Of a stretch of DNA of 64,000 nucleotides, positions 28,294 through 37,795 are shown piece after piece. Source of the stretch: Pseudomonadota bacterium (GTDB taxonomy: Bacteria; Pseudomonadota; Alphaproteobacteria; Micavibrionales; CSBR16-224); NCBI GenBank assembly GCA_013285465.1, contig CP053449.1, positions 430,001 through 494,000 on the forward strand, written 5' to 3'. The number at the start of each line of letters is the position of its first letter. Position 1 is the stretch's first letter. The position numbers were made by a program, and so were the translations under genes. Below the pieces are notes generated by a model. The model did no database searches. It was not told where the DNA came from and saw only the letters and a program-made list of their open reading frames with translations.

Positions 28294-28970
28294 TGGCTGT
28301 GATGCGGCTGCTTGTCACAGGTTTTCCTGCCTTTTTGACGGTGCGGCGCAATCCGTCGGAAATTCTTGTCCGAAAATTGCAAACCGAAAACTGGCGACCG
28401 TTTGAGAATTGCCGCACGGATTATGCCGTACTGCCGATGGATTACGATGAAACCCGCAAAATCATTCAGGGCTTTTTTGATGATGATCCGCCCGATGTTG
28501 TTGTACATCTGGGGCTGGCGGTGTCATCTTCCGCGATCCGGCTGGAAAAATTTGCGAAAAATCTGGTTTTCCCGAAAGACCCTGCACAGCAGATCAGGAT
28601 AGAAGAGGCTGAAGAAGGTGATTGCGGTGATGTGGCGGCAGACGGCGCGGCGCGGCTGAAAGCGACATTGCCGCTGGAAAAAGTAAAACAAGCGCTGCTG
28701 CAAAACGACATTCCTTGTGTAATCTCCGAAGATGCCGGTACCTATCTGTGCAATTTTGCCTCTTATGTGACGGCTTATGAAATCCGTCGTCGCAACAGCA
28801 AAAGCTTATCGGGTTTTATCCACATTCCCTTCACAACGGCGGAGCGGGATATTCTGCAATATTGCGCGATGGAGAAGGCCTCTCCCTATCTGATGACGCC
28901 GGAGATGCTGGAACAAGGCATCAAAACGGCATTGCAAATTTGCGCGGCGGAAATGCAGGCCGTCGTCTGA
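28293..28970 (+). CDS. pcp: pyroglutamyl-peptidase I-like protein (peptidase C15)
   Basis: A 225-residue cysteine peptidase of the C15 family, expected to remove N-terminal pyroglutamate from peptides. The N-terminal LLVTGFPAF corresponds to the family's VTGFEPF. HLGLAVSSSAIRLEKFAKN holds the catalytic Glu region, SEDAGTYLCNFASY contains the catalytic Cys, and GFIHIP holds the catalytic His. The Phe-Pro and Ala changes in the first motif make it a divergent member, so activity is likely but not certain. The start overlaps the lpdA stop by one base (TGATG). An internal ATG at 28302 is also possible. Confidence 0.82.
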   Translation: MAVMRLLVTGFPAFLTVRRNPSEILVRKLQTENWRPFENCRTDYAVLPMDYDETRKIIQGFFDDDPPDVVVHLGLAVSSSAIRLEKFAKNLVFPKDPAQQIRIEEAEEGDCGDVAADGAARLKATLPLEKVKQALLQNDIPCVISEDAGTYLCNFASYVTAYEIRRRNSKSLSGFIHIPFTTAERDILQYCAMEKASPYLMTPEMLEQGIKTALQICAAEMQAVV

Positions 28971-28972
28971 TT

Positions 28973-30430
28973 TTAATGCACATACGGATTTTTGGTGGTG
29001 CGCAGCATCAGCCGTATCGGTGTTCCGGGGATGTCGAAAGATTCGCGCAATCCTGAAATCAGGTAACGCTGATAACTGTCGGGCAAATCTTTTGGACGCG
29101 ACAGCCATAATGCGAAGGTCGGTGGGCGTGATTTGACCTGCGTCATATAGCGTAAACGGTTCGGGCGTCTTTGTACCATCGGTGGCGGGTGGCGGCCCTC
29201 CATATAGGCCAGCCAGCGGTTTAAGCCGCCTGTCGGTACACGTTTGTTCCAGACATGGTAGGCTTCCAGAACGGTATCCATCAATTTATCCATACCGCGT
29301 CCGTTCAGGGCGGAGATCGTGACAATCGGCACATCCTTGATTTGCGGCAGCGATGTTTCCAGCTTATAGGCGGCATGTTCCAGCACTTCGGTTTTTTCCT
29401 CTGCCGCATCCCATTTATTGATGGCGATCACCAGTGCGCGGCCTTCTTCGACCACATGCGCGGCAATGGATAAATCCTGACGCTCAAACAGCTTATCGGG
29501 TTCCAGCATCAGCACGACAACCTGTGCCAGACGAATAGCGCGGAAACTGTCATCCACCGCGTATTTTTCGATTTTATCGGTGATTTTGGCTTTTTTGCGG
29601 ATGCCTGCCGTATCGACCAGACGAAACGGGCGGTCATTATAGACCCAATCGGCGCTGACGGCATCGCGGGTAATACCGGGTTCCGCCCCCGTCATCGAGC
29701 GTTCTTCTTTTAAAAGCGCATTCATCAAAGTTGATTTTCCGGCATTCGGACGGCCGACAATGGCCAGTTTAATCGGTTTTTCCAATGCGGCTTCCAGCTC
29801 TTCCGGGCTTTCCTCTTCATCGCCAAAACCTGTACCGCTGCCTTCCTCATAAGGAATATAGGCGTTTTCCGCATCCTGCGCTGCGGCATTTTCCTCCTCT
29901 TCTTCGGCGGCCTTTGCTGCCGCCTCTTCGTCCGCTTTTTTTACCAGCGGCGCCAAAAGCGAGGCAAGATCGGTGAAGCCGACGCCATGTTCGGCGGAAA
30001 TCGGGACGGGTTCGCCCAGGCCCAGCTCATAAGCTTCGTAAAGGCCTTCGTCGCCGCGGCGGCTTTCGCATTTATTGGCGATCAGGGCACAAGGCATATT
30101 CTGACGGCGCAGCCAGCCTGCGAAATGCGTATCCAGCGGCGTTACGCCCGCACGGGCATCAATCATAAACAGCACAAAATCGGCATGTTTCAGCGCATTT
30201 TCAGTGCTTTTACGCATCCGGCCTTCGATGCTGTTATCAAAATTCTCTTCCAGCCCTGCCGTATCGACAACGCGGAATTTCAGCCCCATGAATTCACAAT
30301 CGGATTCGCGCCAGTCACGCGTGATGCCCGGCGTATCATCGACAATCGACAGTTTTTTGCCCGTCATGCGGTTAAACAATGTCGATTTTCCGACATTCGG
30401 GCGTCCGATAATGGCGACTTTTAACGTCAT
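28973..30430 (-). CDS. der: ribosome biogenesis GTPase Der (EngA)
   Basis: A 485-residue double-domain GTPase needed for maturation of the 50S ribosomal subunit. G domain 1 has GRPNVGKSTLFN at residues 8-19, DTAGLEE and NKCE. G domain 2 has GRPNAGKSTLMN at about 231-242, DTAGIRKKAK and NKWDA. The C-terminal KH-like domain ends near the stop. Between the two G domains is an unusually long acidic linker of about 50 residues (KKADEEAAAKAAEEEEEN..., residues about 175-225). Its start overlaps the stop of the upstream methyltransferase by 4 bases (ATGA). Confidence 0.95.
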   Translation of the reverse strand: MTLKVAIIGRPNVGKSTLFNRMTGKKLSIVDDTPGITRDWRESDCEFMGLKFRVVDTAGLEENFDNSIEGRMRKSTENALKHADFVLFMIDARAGVTPLDTHFAGWLRRQNMPCALIANKCESRRGDEGLYEAYELGLGEPVPISAEHGVGFTDLASLLAPLVKKADEEAAAKAAEEEEENAAAQDAENAYIPYEEGSGTGFGDEEESPEELEAALEKPIKLAIVGRPNAGKSTLMNALLKEERSMTGAEPGITRDAVSADWVYNDRPFRLVDTAGIRKKAKITDKIEKYAVDDSFRAIRLAQVVVLMLEPDKLFERQDLSIAAHVVEEGRALVIAINKWDAAEEKTEVLEHAAYKLETSLPQIKDVPIVTISALNGRGMDKLMDTVLEAYHVWNKRVPTGGLNRWLAYMEGRHPPPMVQRRPNRLRYMTQVKSRPPTFALWLSRPKDLPDSYQRYLISGLRESFDIPGTPIRLMLRTTKNPYVH

Positions 30431-31749
30431 TCTGGCTTATGATCCTTTTTATCTTCTTTTGCGTCTTCTTTGCGCACAGCTATAGCACAGAAAAAGCCGT
30501 CTGTCTTGTGTTCGGAGGGCAGCAGCCGCATCGCCGCACCGCTTAAAGGAATATGTGCCAGTTCCGGCATTTTTGACAGATCGGTTTGCGTGAAATCAGG
30601 GTGTTTTTCAAGGAATGCGGCGAATTGCGCTTCGTTTTCCTCAAATAGCAGCGAGCAGGTGGCATAAACCAGCTTGCCGCCCGGCTTTACCTGTTTGGCG
30701 GCACTGTCCAGAATGCGCGCCTGTGTTTCCAGCAGAGATGACAGGTTCGGGCCGATATTGCGCCATTTTTTATCCGGGTCGCGCCGCCATGTCCCTGTTC
30801 CCGTACAGGGGGCATCCACCAGCACGATATCAAATGTGCCGCGCTTCCGTTTTAAGATTTTGTCGTTTTCACTGCTTAGCGGCAGCAGCGTGGTATTGAA
30901 CATTCCGGCACGTTTAAAGCGCTGCTTTGCGCGTTTCAACCGGCCTTCGGAAATATCGGCGGCGGTGATACTGCCTTTATTTTCCATCAAAGCACCCATT
31001 GCCAGCGTTTTCCCGCCCGCACCTGCGCAGATATCCAATACCCGCATACCGGGCTTCGGCGCTGCGGCCAGCGCAATCAATTGCGAGCCTTCATCTTGTA
31101 TCTCGAAAAGCCCGTCCTGAAACAGTTTCATCTGCCCCAAAGCAGGACGACGCCCTGCAATACGCAGTCCCCAGGGGGAATAGGGTGTTTCTTCAATGCC
31201 GCGCGGCAGTGCTTTTTCCAATGCGGCTTTCAAGGTCGCGCGGTCGGTTTTCAGCGTATTGACGCGCAAATCCAGCGGCGCTTCCTCCAGCATGGCTTCC
31301 ATGACGGCATGAAATTTGTCGCCCAGAGTTTTCTTGAGCGTATCGGCCGCCCATTGCGGGCATTCCAGCGCAATATGTTCGGGCTGGCCTTTTGTGAAAA
31401 TCGGCTGGCCTTCCAGCATCCGGTACAGCTGTTTTTCATGCTCCGACAGCGGGGCGGGGGCATATTTGTTATCCGGCTCTCCGAAGAAATCGCCGGGTTT
31501 TTCCTTGGACAGCAGCGCCATTTCGGCAATCACGAACAGCCGCGGCTCGGGCGCGGGAAGATGTGCAGACAGGCGGTGATAATGACGCAGGATACGGTAC
31601 AGCCGGTGGGTAATATCGCGGCGGTCACCGCCGCCGATATAGCGGTGATTGCGGAAAAAAGCCGAGATCACGCCGTCAGCAGGACGGTCAGAGGCAAAAA
31701 TCTCGCCCAGAAGGGAGATAACGGTGTCGATACGGGCAGCGGGCGTCAT
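30427..31749 (-). CDS. rsmB: RsmB/NOP family RNA (cytosine-5) methyltransferase
   Basis: A 440-residue SAM-dependent methyltransferase that makes 5-methylcytosine in rRNA. The N-terminal 150 residues are a NusB-like helical RNA-binding domain (ARIDTVISLLGEIF...). The catalytic domain has the SAM loop VLDICAGAGGKTLAMG, DAPCTGTGTWRRDPD with the release Cys of motif IV, and VYATCSLLFEENEAQ with the nucleophile Cys of motif VI. Whether it methylates the RsmB site (C967 in E. coli 16S) is inferred from family membership. The gene is coupled to der by an ATGA overlap. Confidence 0.88.
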   Translation of the reverse strand: MTPAARIDTVISLLGEIFASDRPADGVISAFFRNHRYIGGGDRRDITHRLYRILRHYHRLSAHLPAPEPRLFVIAEMALLSKEKPGDFFGEPDNKYAPAPLSEHEKQLYRMLEGQPIFTKGQPEHIALECPQWAADTLKKTLGDKFHAVMEAMLEEAPLDLRVNTLKTDRATLKAALEKALPRGIEETPYSPWGLRIAGRRPALGQMKLFQDGLFEIQDEGSQLIALAAAPKPGMRVLDICAGAGGKTLAMGALMENKGSITAADISEGRLKRAKQRFKRAGMFNTTLLPLSSENDKILKRKRGTFDIVLVDAPCTGTGTWRRDPDKKWRNIGPNLSSLLETQARILDSAAKQVKPGGKLVYATCSLLFEENEAQFAAFLEKHPDFTQTDLSKMPELAHIPLSGAAMRLLPSEHKTDGFFCAIAVRKEDAKEDKKDHKPE

Positions 31750-31771
31750 AGGCGGAGCCTGTCTTTCTTTT

Positions 31772-31799
31772 TTGTGTTTTCTTGTATTCGTGTTATAAA
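31772..31799 (+). promoter_or_regulatory. possible promoter of surA
   Basis: TTGTGT (31772-31777), a 16-base spacer and TATAAA (31794-31799), 36 bases before the chosen surA start codon. Confidence 0.4.
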
Positions 31800-31835
31800 C
31801 GGGAACAGAGTTTTTGCAAAGGAAAGAGTATATTC

Positions 31836-33230
31836 ATGCAGCTGATACGTCCTGTTTTTCTGGCGTTTTTCGCATTCATTTGTTTCACCGTCCTGCCTCA
31901 TGCGGCAAAGGCCTCTCTGCAACGTGAAGGTATTGTCGCGGTTGTGAATGATTCCGTGGTGTCTTACAGCGATATGCGCAACCGTATCCGTCTGAATATG
32001 ACGGGTTTCCGCGGTGAACTGACGCCGGAAATCCAGCAGCAGATCGAAAAGCAAAGCCTTGATGCGCTGATTAATGAAACCCTGCAAATGCAGGAAGCCG
32101 CACGTCTTGATATCAGTATCACACAGCAGCAGGTCAATGAAGGGATTGATCAGGTCGCCAAAAATAACGGCTTTGACCCGCAGGAATTCCGTGCCCGTTT
32201 AAAAGCGACAGGGGTTCCGATGTCAACGCTGGAAGATCAGGTGCGTGCGGAAATCGCATGGTCATATGTGGTACAGCGTAAACTGCGCCCGCAGATCAAT
32301 ATTTCCGAAACGGAAATTGATGCGACTTTCCAACGGATTGAACATCAGAAAACCCGCCATCAATACCGGATTGCGGAGATCGTCCTGAAAGGTGAGGATG
32401 ATGAGGTTTTGAACGGCAGTATTAAGGAAGTTGTCGGGCATTTACAGCAAGGCGCACCTTTCCCGGCGGTTGCACAGCGTTATTCGCAAAGCGCCACCTC
32501 CGGCCGCGGCGGCGATCTGGGCTGGATGGATGAACAGCAATTGCCTGCGGAATACCGTGATGCCGTGTTGCAATTGGCAAAAGGCCAGCTGGCGCCGCCC
32601 TTGCAAGTGGATGGCGGTGTAGCGATTGTGTTGCTGATTGATAAATATGATGCGGATACAGATAGCACCGCTCCGGCTGTCGCGCCTGATTCTGCGGCAA
32701 CGGAAAGCGCTGCGGCAGGGACGGATTCCGAAATGCGCGTCACGCTGAAACAGATTGTTATTCCGATTGCGGAAGATGAGCCCGAGGCCGTGATTGTGGC
32801 CAAAACCGCCCGCGCCCGCCAGCTGGTACAGGAAATCAGCGGTTGTGCCGATATGGCGGAAAAATCCAAACATTTCCTTGCTCCGGCAACAGGGGATATC
32901 GGAACGATTCCTTTAAGCGCCCTGCCGCCGCAGATTGCGGCGATGGTGGCTGACCTTCCCATCGGAAAAGTAAGCGATCCGATCCGTCACCGTGACGGAA
33001 TCGGCGTGTTGATGGTCTGCGCCCGCGAAGGAGCGGCGGCAAAAACTGCAGAGGTTACAAAATCCGCACCTTCGCCTGCCGCACAGGCTGTGGCATCTTT
33101 GTCAGAGAAAGATGAGGCGATGCGTGACGAGGTCGCCAACCGTCTGGGTATGGAACGTCTTGGCCGTTTGCAGGAACATTATCTGCGCGATCTGCGCGCT
33201 TCGGCTTATATCGAGCTGCGCGCACAATAA
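31836..33230 (+). CDS. surA: SurA-like periplasmic peptidyl-prolyl isomerase and chaperone
   Basis: A 464-residue exported folding factor for outer-membrane proteins. The signal peptide MQLIRPVFLAFFAFICF ends near AKA (residue 26). The SurA N-terminal chaperone domain follows (GIVAVVNDSVVSYSDMRNRI). Then comes one canonical parvulin domain (HQYRIAEIVLKG, SQSATSGRGGDLGWMDEQQLP). A second, degenerate parvulin-like domain follows (VTLKQIVIPI, GTIPLSALPPQIAAMVADLPIGKVSDP). An A/T/S-rich linker of about 35 residues separates the two. The start at 31836 has GGAAAG upstream and yields the signal peptide; the longer frame from 31782 runs into the promoter. Confidence 0.9.
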   Translation: MQLIRPVFLAFFAFICFTVLPHAAKASLQREGIVAVVNDSVVSYSDMRNRIRLNMTGFRGELTPEIQQQIEKQSLDALINETLQMQEAARLDISITQQQVNEGIDQVAKNNGFDPQEFRARLKATGVPMSTLEDQVRAEIAWSYVVQRKLRPQINISETEIDATFQRIEHQKTRHQYRIAEIVLKGEDDEVLNGSIKEVVGHLQQGAPFPAVAQRYSQSATSGRGGDLGWMDEQQLPAEYRDAVLQLAKGQLAPPLQVDGGVAIVLLIDKYDADTDSTAPAVAPDSAATESAAAGTDSEMRVTLKQIVIPIAEDEPEAVIVAKTARARQLVQEISGCADMAEKSKHFLAPATGDIGTIPLSALPPQIAAMVADLPIGKVSDPIRHRDGIGVLMVCAREGAAAKTAEVTKSAPSPAAQAVASLSEKDEAMRDEVANRLGMERLGRLQEHYLRDLRASAYIELRAQ

Positions 33231-33264
33231 ATCCTGTGGTTCAGGGGGTAACAAGGGTGCGGTT

Positions 33265-34344
33265 TTAGGTTTCGGACAGCAATGCGGCCTGATCTTCGGA
33301 TACCAGCACATCAATAATCTCGTCCAGCGCTTCCCCGGTTAAGACCTTATCCAGCTTATACAGTGTCAGATTAACGCGGTGGTCGGTGACGCGCCCTTGC
33401 GGAAAGTTATAAGTACGAATGCGTTCGGAACGGTCGCCGCTGCCGACCTGACTTTTACGGTCTGCAGCACGTGCATCGGCTTGTTTCTGCCGCTCGGCTT
33501 CGTAAATCCGTGCGCGCAGAATTGTCATCGCTTTGGCACGGTTTTTGTGCTGGGATTTTTCATCCTGCTGGCTGACAACGATTCCTGTCGGAATATGGGT
33601 GATGCGCACGGCGCTATCGGTGGTGTTGACGGATTGTCCGCCGGGTCCCGAAGCGCGGAACACGTCAATCCGCAAATCATTTTCATTGATATCGACATCA
33701 ACCTCTTCCGCTTCGGGAAGAACGGCAACGGTTGCGGCGGATGTGTGGATGCGCCCGCCGCTTTCCGTTTTCGGCACACGCTGGACACGGTGAACGCCCG
33801 ATTCAAATTTCAACCGTGCAAAAACATTGGTGCCGGTAATCGAAACAATGACTTCCTTATAACCGCCGATATCGCTTTCCGACGCTTCCATAATTTCAAA
33901 ACGCCAGCCACGCAGACCGGCATAGCCGCGATACATATCAAACAGGTCGCTGGCGAAAAGTGCGGCTTCATCGCCGCCTGTTCCGGCGCGGATTTCCAAA
34001 ATGGCGTTTTTGGCATCGGCCTCGTCTTTGGGCAGCAGGGCGATGCGGATATCATGTTCCAGATCGGGCAACTTTTTTTGCAGAGCGTAAAGCTCTTCTT
34101 CTGCCATGTCGCGCATGTCTTTATCCATGCCGGGATCGGCAATCATACCTTCCAGATCAGCCGCTTCTCCGGCGGCGGATTGATAGCTTTCGATTTTTTC
34201 GGCAATGGGGGACAGTTCGGCATATTCGCGCGACATGCTGACGAATTCCTCTGACGAAGCCGTGCCCTCGGACATCAGCGCGGTCAGTTCCTGATGCCGC
34301 GCCAGAACCTGTTCCAGCTTGCGGTGAAAAGATTGTGAGGACAT
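33265..34344 (-). CDS. prfA: peptide chain release factor 1
   Basis: A 359-residue class I release factor that reads UAA and [23 protein letters not shown] carries the GGQ motif, whose Gln inserts into the peptidyl-transferase centre. The Pro-x-Thr-type codon-recognition region and the C-terminal helix pattern ([23 protein letters not shown]) are typical. The length is normal. In many alphaproteobacteria prfA is followed by prmC, which methylates this Gln; here the next gene downstream is the convergent surA, so prmC must be elsewhere. The rodZ-like gene is 3 bases upstream. Confidence 0.96.
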   Translation of the reverse strand: MSSQSFHRKLEQVLARHQELTALMSEGTASSEEFVSMSREYAELSPIAEKIESYQSAAGEAADLEGMIADPGMDKDMRDMAEEELYALQKKLPDLEHDIRIALLPKDEADAKNAILEIRAGTGGDEAALFASDLFDMYRGYAGLRGWRFEIMEASESDIGGYKEVIVSITGTNVFARLKFESGVHRVQRVPKTESGGRIHTSAATVAVLPEAEEVDVDINENDLRIDVFRASGPGGQSVNTTDSAVRITHIPTGIVVSQQDEKSQHKNRAKAMTILRARIYEAERQKQADARAADRKSQVGSGDRSERIRTYNFPQGRVTDHRVNLTLYKLDKVLTGEALDEIIDVLVSEDQAALLSET

Positions 34345-34347
34345 TGG

Positions 34348-35373
34348 CTATCGTCCCGTATGACGTTTGAGGATTTCATCGGCATCCAGAGAGATACCGC
34401 GAATAATGTCGCCTTTTTTACCGAAAGGCGGCATTTTCTTGCCGTCGACATAGACATCAATGCCGCCTGCATTCGCTGTCGCCAGCTTGGTATTCTCGCC
34501 GCGCGGGACGTAATAACTTTGCCCGGGGCGTAAAACCTGCTGGAACAGGGTCTGGCCGCTGCCGTCGCGCACCTGCACCCAGCTGGAATCGCGGGCAATC
34601 AGAACGATACGGCTGTTGCCGCGCCTGTTGCCAAAGCTTTCTCCGGTCTGGATATCGGAGATAATGCGCTGGCTGCGCTGTGTGACAGGCGGCGGAATGG
34701 GAGCCTGCCGTTCCTCGACCGGAATAATATCTGTCGGGGCGGTTTCCGTTTCAGCCATGCTGTCAGTTGCGGCTGTTACAGCGGCGTCCTCTGTTGTTTC
34801 TTCCGTTATTGCGGTTGTTTGCGCGGCGATATCCGTTTCGGCAGCGAGAAGGTCATGCGTGCCGTCCGGTGTATCTGTTGAGGTGATACTTATCTCGGCA
34901 TTTTGCAAAATACCGGTATCGTCATAACCCGCCTGCATTTGTGCGGGAACATCCGGAACCATTTTTTCAGCGCCTGTTTCCTCATCGCCGCCGGAGAAAA
35001 GGAACCACAGTGCCAGAATAAGAACCAGCCCCACGCCTGATGCCGCCAGAATGAAATGTGACGGCAGATGCGTGTCACGTGGCGGAGGGGAGATGTTCAG
35101 CTCCGCCTGTTTGGGGGCGGAAGCGGCATGTTCCTCTTTAAACAGCCGGGCAATCTCGTCGCCGTCCAGCCCCAGCTGCACAGCATAGCTGCGCACGAAA
35201 CCGATGGCATAAACCATGCCCGGCAATTCAGCGATATTGCCGCTTTCAATGGCTTCAAGCTGTCCCGCACGCACATTGATAGAGGTCGCGACATCTTTCA
35301 GGGAAAGATTTTTCGCCTCTCTTTCACGTTTTAAAAACGCGCCGACTGATTCGTGTCCATCCTGTGTGTTCAT
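34348..35373 (-). CDS. rodZ: RodZ-like helix-turn-helix membrane protein (DUF4115)
   Basis: A 341-residue protein with the RodZ layout. An N-terminal Xre/Cro-type helix-turn-helix domain (residues about 8-75, LKREREAKNLSLKDVATSI) is followed by one membrane helix (about 110-130, FILAASGVGLVLILALWFLF). A periplasmic linker rich in T/A/E (about 140-240) leads to a C-terminal DUF4115 domain (SWVQVRDGSGQTLFQQVL, ending near KKMPPFGKKG). RodZ connects the MreB cytoskeleton to the cell-wall elongation machinery. The ATG at 35373 is preferred over the GTG three bases earlier. It lies between ptsP and prfA in one run. Confidence 0.86.
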   Translation of the reverse strand: MNTQDGHESVGAFLKREREAKNLSLKDVATSINVRAGQLEAIESGNIAELPGMVYAIGFVRSYAVQLGLDGDEIARLFKEEHAASAPKQAELNISPPPRDTHLPSHFILAASGVGLVLILALWFLFSGGDEETGAEKMVPDVPAQMQAGYDDTGILQNAEISITSTDTPDGTHDLLAAETDIAAQTTAITEETTEDAAVTAATDSMAETETAPTDIIPVEERQAPIPPPVTQRSQRIISDIQTGESFGNRRGNSRIVLIARDSSWVQVRDGSGQTLFQQVLRPGQSYYVPRGENTKLATANAGGIDVYVDGKKMPPFGKKGDIIRGISLDADEILKRHTGR

Positions 35374-35400
35374 CACATAACCGTTTATTGTCTTTGCCGC

Positions 35401-37752
35401 TTATACTGTGCTGATTCCGTGATCCTGCGCGAAAGCGTGCAGTTCGACCCGCAGACTGTGTTCCTCCGTCTGCATCAGCTTTTCTATATAAGGCTTTAGC
35501 AAGGTAATATCAAGGCTGCCGCACATGTTGTGCATCAACGGGATGCGCGCGCCGGGCATGGATAGCCGCGTATAGCCCAGGGCAATCAGCGCGGCGGCTT
35601 CCAGCGGCTGTGCGGCGGCTTCGCCGCAGACCGAAAGCTCCGTCCCGTGTTTTTTGCAGCTATCGGCAACATGTTTCATGATGCGCAGCATCGGCGGTGA
35701 TAAAAATTCATAACGGCCATGCATCAGGGCACTGCCGCGGTCGGCGGCGAAAATATATTGCATCAGGTCATTGGTGCCGACGGAAATAAAATCGACCTCG
35801 CGGCAGAGCGCATCCATTTGCCACAGCAGTGACGGCACTTCCAGCATGACACCGAATTTGACATTTTCCGGCACATCGCGTCCTTTGGCGGCAAGCCGTT
35901 CTTTGGTCGCGCGGAGGATCGTTTTGACATGACGGATTTCTTCAACCTCCGTCACCAGCGGCAGCATAATATGCAGCGGTATTTTGTAATTGCCTGCCGC
36001 TTGCAGAAAGGCGCTGAATTGCGTCCGCAGAATGGCGGGGCGGTCGATGCCAATCCGTACGGCACGCCAGCCCAGTGCGGGGTTCTCCTCTGTCGGTGCT
36101 TCGAAATAGGGCAGGGGTTTGTCGCCGCCGATATCCAGCGTACGGAAAAAGACAGGTTTTTCCGCGCCCGCCTGATCGAGAACCTTGCGGTACATTTCCG
36201 TCTGTTTGGCGACGCTGGGATAACGCGTCCAGCCCATAAAGGTCAGTTCGGTGCGGAACAGCCCGATCCCCGCTGCGCCGTAATCATGCATCAGCGCGAC
36301 CTCGGAGGGCAGGCCCGCATTCATATAAAGAGATATTTTGGTGCCGTCACGGGTGGTGCAATCAGCATTGCCTTGCCGTCCGCTCAGACTTAAATGGCGT
36401 TCGCGCTGACGGATTTGCGCTTTCTTGCGTTTATACAGGCGCAGCGTATGCGCCTCTGGCAGCACGAAAGCAACGGATTGGTCGGAATCAATAATAATGC
36501 GGTCGCCCGGATTAACATGCCGCATTGCGCCCGCGCATTGTCCCAGAATGGGGATATCCATCGTGCCGGCGATAATGGCGATATGGCTGGAAATGCTGCC
36601 GGTTTCAAGAATGATACCTTTGATCGTTTCCAGCGCATATTCCATGAGCCCCGACACACCCAGATTATGAGCGACCAGAATGATCTCATCGGTGTTGGCT
36701 GTCTCGGTATCGATATTATCCAGCGCCAGCCGCAATTTGTCGGACAGGTCATTGATATCGGAAAAACGGTCGCGGATATAAGGGTCGGCGACTTTCGCCA
36801 GTGTGAAATAGGTTTTTTGCCGTGCAAATTCGACCGCTGCCGGAGCGGACAGGCCGAAAGTGATGCCCTGGCGGATCTGCTCAATCCACATCGGATCCTG
36901 TAACAGCAGCTGGTGCATACGCAGGCAGTCCACCGCCTCCTGTGACAGATGGGCGCGTTGCAGAGTCAGAACCTGCTCGTTCTTGGCGATCAGCTTGGCG
37001 ATGGCATCATCCAGCGCGTTATATTCATGTTTCTTGCTTTTGGCGGCATAGGTTGTGATCTCATGCGGCGCACCATGCAGCACGGCCTGACCGATGGCAA
37101 TGCCGCCGCCAAAACCGGTACCGGTTATATGGGTCGAACGCGGTGTGTAATTCAAAGGCGTTTTACTGACATCACGGCGGTAGGAGGCGGTGTTTTTCCG
37201 CCGCCGCTTGATCTGCGGCGCAAGGCTTTCATGCAGTTTTCGTTGTGCCGTTTCCGATAAAAGATGTCCCGCCGTCTGATGCCGCATCAGAGATGACAAC
37301 CCGACGGCCAGTACATGCAGCTTGTTGATGCGCTCATCCGTCATGTCATCGGTTTTACGCGTATAACAGACAAAGCCGCCCTGCACATCCATCTTGTGGT
37401 CAAAAACCGGCAGAGCCAGAAAAGCGCCTTCTTTCGTGCGCAACGGAATATCGCCGAATTTGCCGGAAACCAGCAACGGCGCTTTGTCACGCACCAGCAC
37501 ATTCAACACGGCAAAACCGTCATTGATGCGTTTGTCTTCATAACGCTTGCTGCGTACCCTGCCGTTGATATAAAGGGGTCTGCGGTCTGTCGGTGTCAGG
37601 TAACACAGAAAATCCATGTCGGGAAAACAGAGCCCCGTATCTTTCAGCAGTGCCAGAAAGGCGTCCTGAAAACTGCTATCCTGCTCTTTTGAAACATCCT
37701 GATAAGCTGTGCGCAAATTGTCGATGCGCTTCAGCAGCATGAGAAGCGTCAT
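35401..37752 (-). CDS. ptsP: phosphoenolpyruvate-protein phosphotransferase PtsP (nitrogen PTS enzyme I)
   Basis: First enzyme of the nitrogen-type PTS, passing phosphate from PEP to NPr. About 783 residues: an N-terminal GAF domain (about 1-150), the swivelling phosphohistidine domain (TGSISSHIAIIAG, with the active His after SS), and the PEP-binding barrel (GIGLFRTELTFM, TLDIGGDKPLPYF, ISVGTNDLMQYIFAADRG and VCGEAAAQP with the catalytic Cys). The GAF part is divergent. The start is uncertain. 37752 begins right at the GAF helix. In-frame ATGs at 37806 and 37854 would overlap or enter lysC. No strong ribosome binding site is seen at any of them, so translation may be coupled to lysC. Confidence 0.9.
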   Translation of the reverse strand: MTLLMLLKRIDNLRTAYQDVSKEQDSSFQDAFLALLKDTGLCFPDMDFLCYLTPTDRRPLYINGRVRSKRYEDKRINDGFAVLNVLVRDKAPLLVSGKFGDIPLRTKEGAFLALPVFDHKMDVQGGFVCYTRKTDDMTDERINKLHVLAVGLSSLMRHQTAGHLLSETAQRKLHESLAPQIKRRRKNTASYRRDVSKTPLNYTPRSTHITGTGFGGGIAIGQAVLHGAPHEITTYAAKSKKHEYNALDDAIAKLIAKNEQVLTLQRAHLSQEAVDCLRMHQLLLQDPMWIEQIRQGITFGLSAPAAVEFARQKTYFTLAKVADPYIRDRFSDINDLSDKLRLALDNIDTETANTDEIILVAHNLGVSGLMEYALETIKGIILETGSISSHIAIIAGTMDIPILGQCAGAMRHVNPGDRIIIDSDQSVAFVLPEAHTLRLYKRKKAQIRQRERHLSLSGRQGNADCTTRDGTKISLYMNAGLPSEVALMHDYGAAGIGLFRTELTFMGWTRYPSVAKQTEMYRKVLDQAGAEKPVFFRTLDIGGDKPLPYFEAPTEENPALGWRAVRIGIDRPAILRTQFSAFLQAAGNYKIPLHIMLPLVTEVEEIRHVKTILRATKERLAAKGRDVPENVKFGVMLEVPSLLWQMDALCREVDFISVGTNDLMQYIFAADRGSALMHGRYEFLSPPMLRIMKHVADSCKKHGTELSVCGEAAAQPLEAAALIALGYTRLSMPGARIPLMHNMCGSLDITLLKPYIEKLMQTEEHSLRVELHAFAQDHGISTV

Positions 37753-37795
37753 ACGGCGCTTTTTTGCGGGCGTATTTCCGCTTGCCGCAGTTTTT

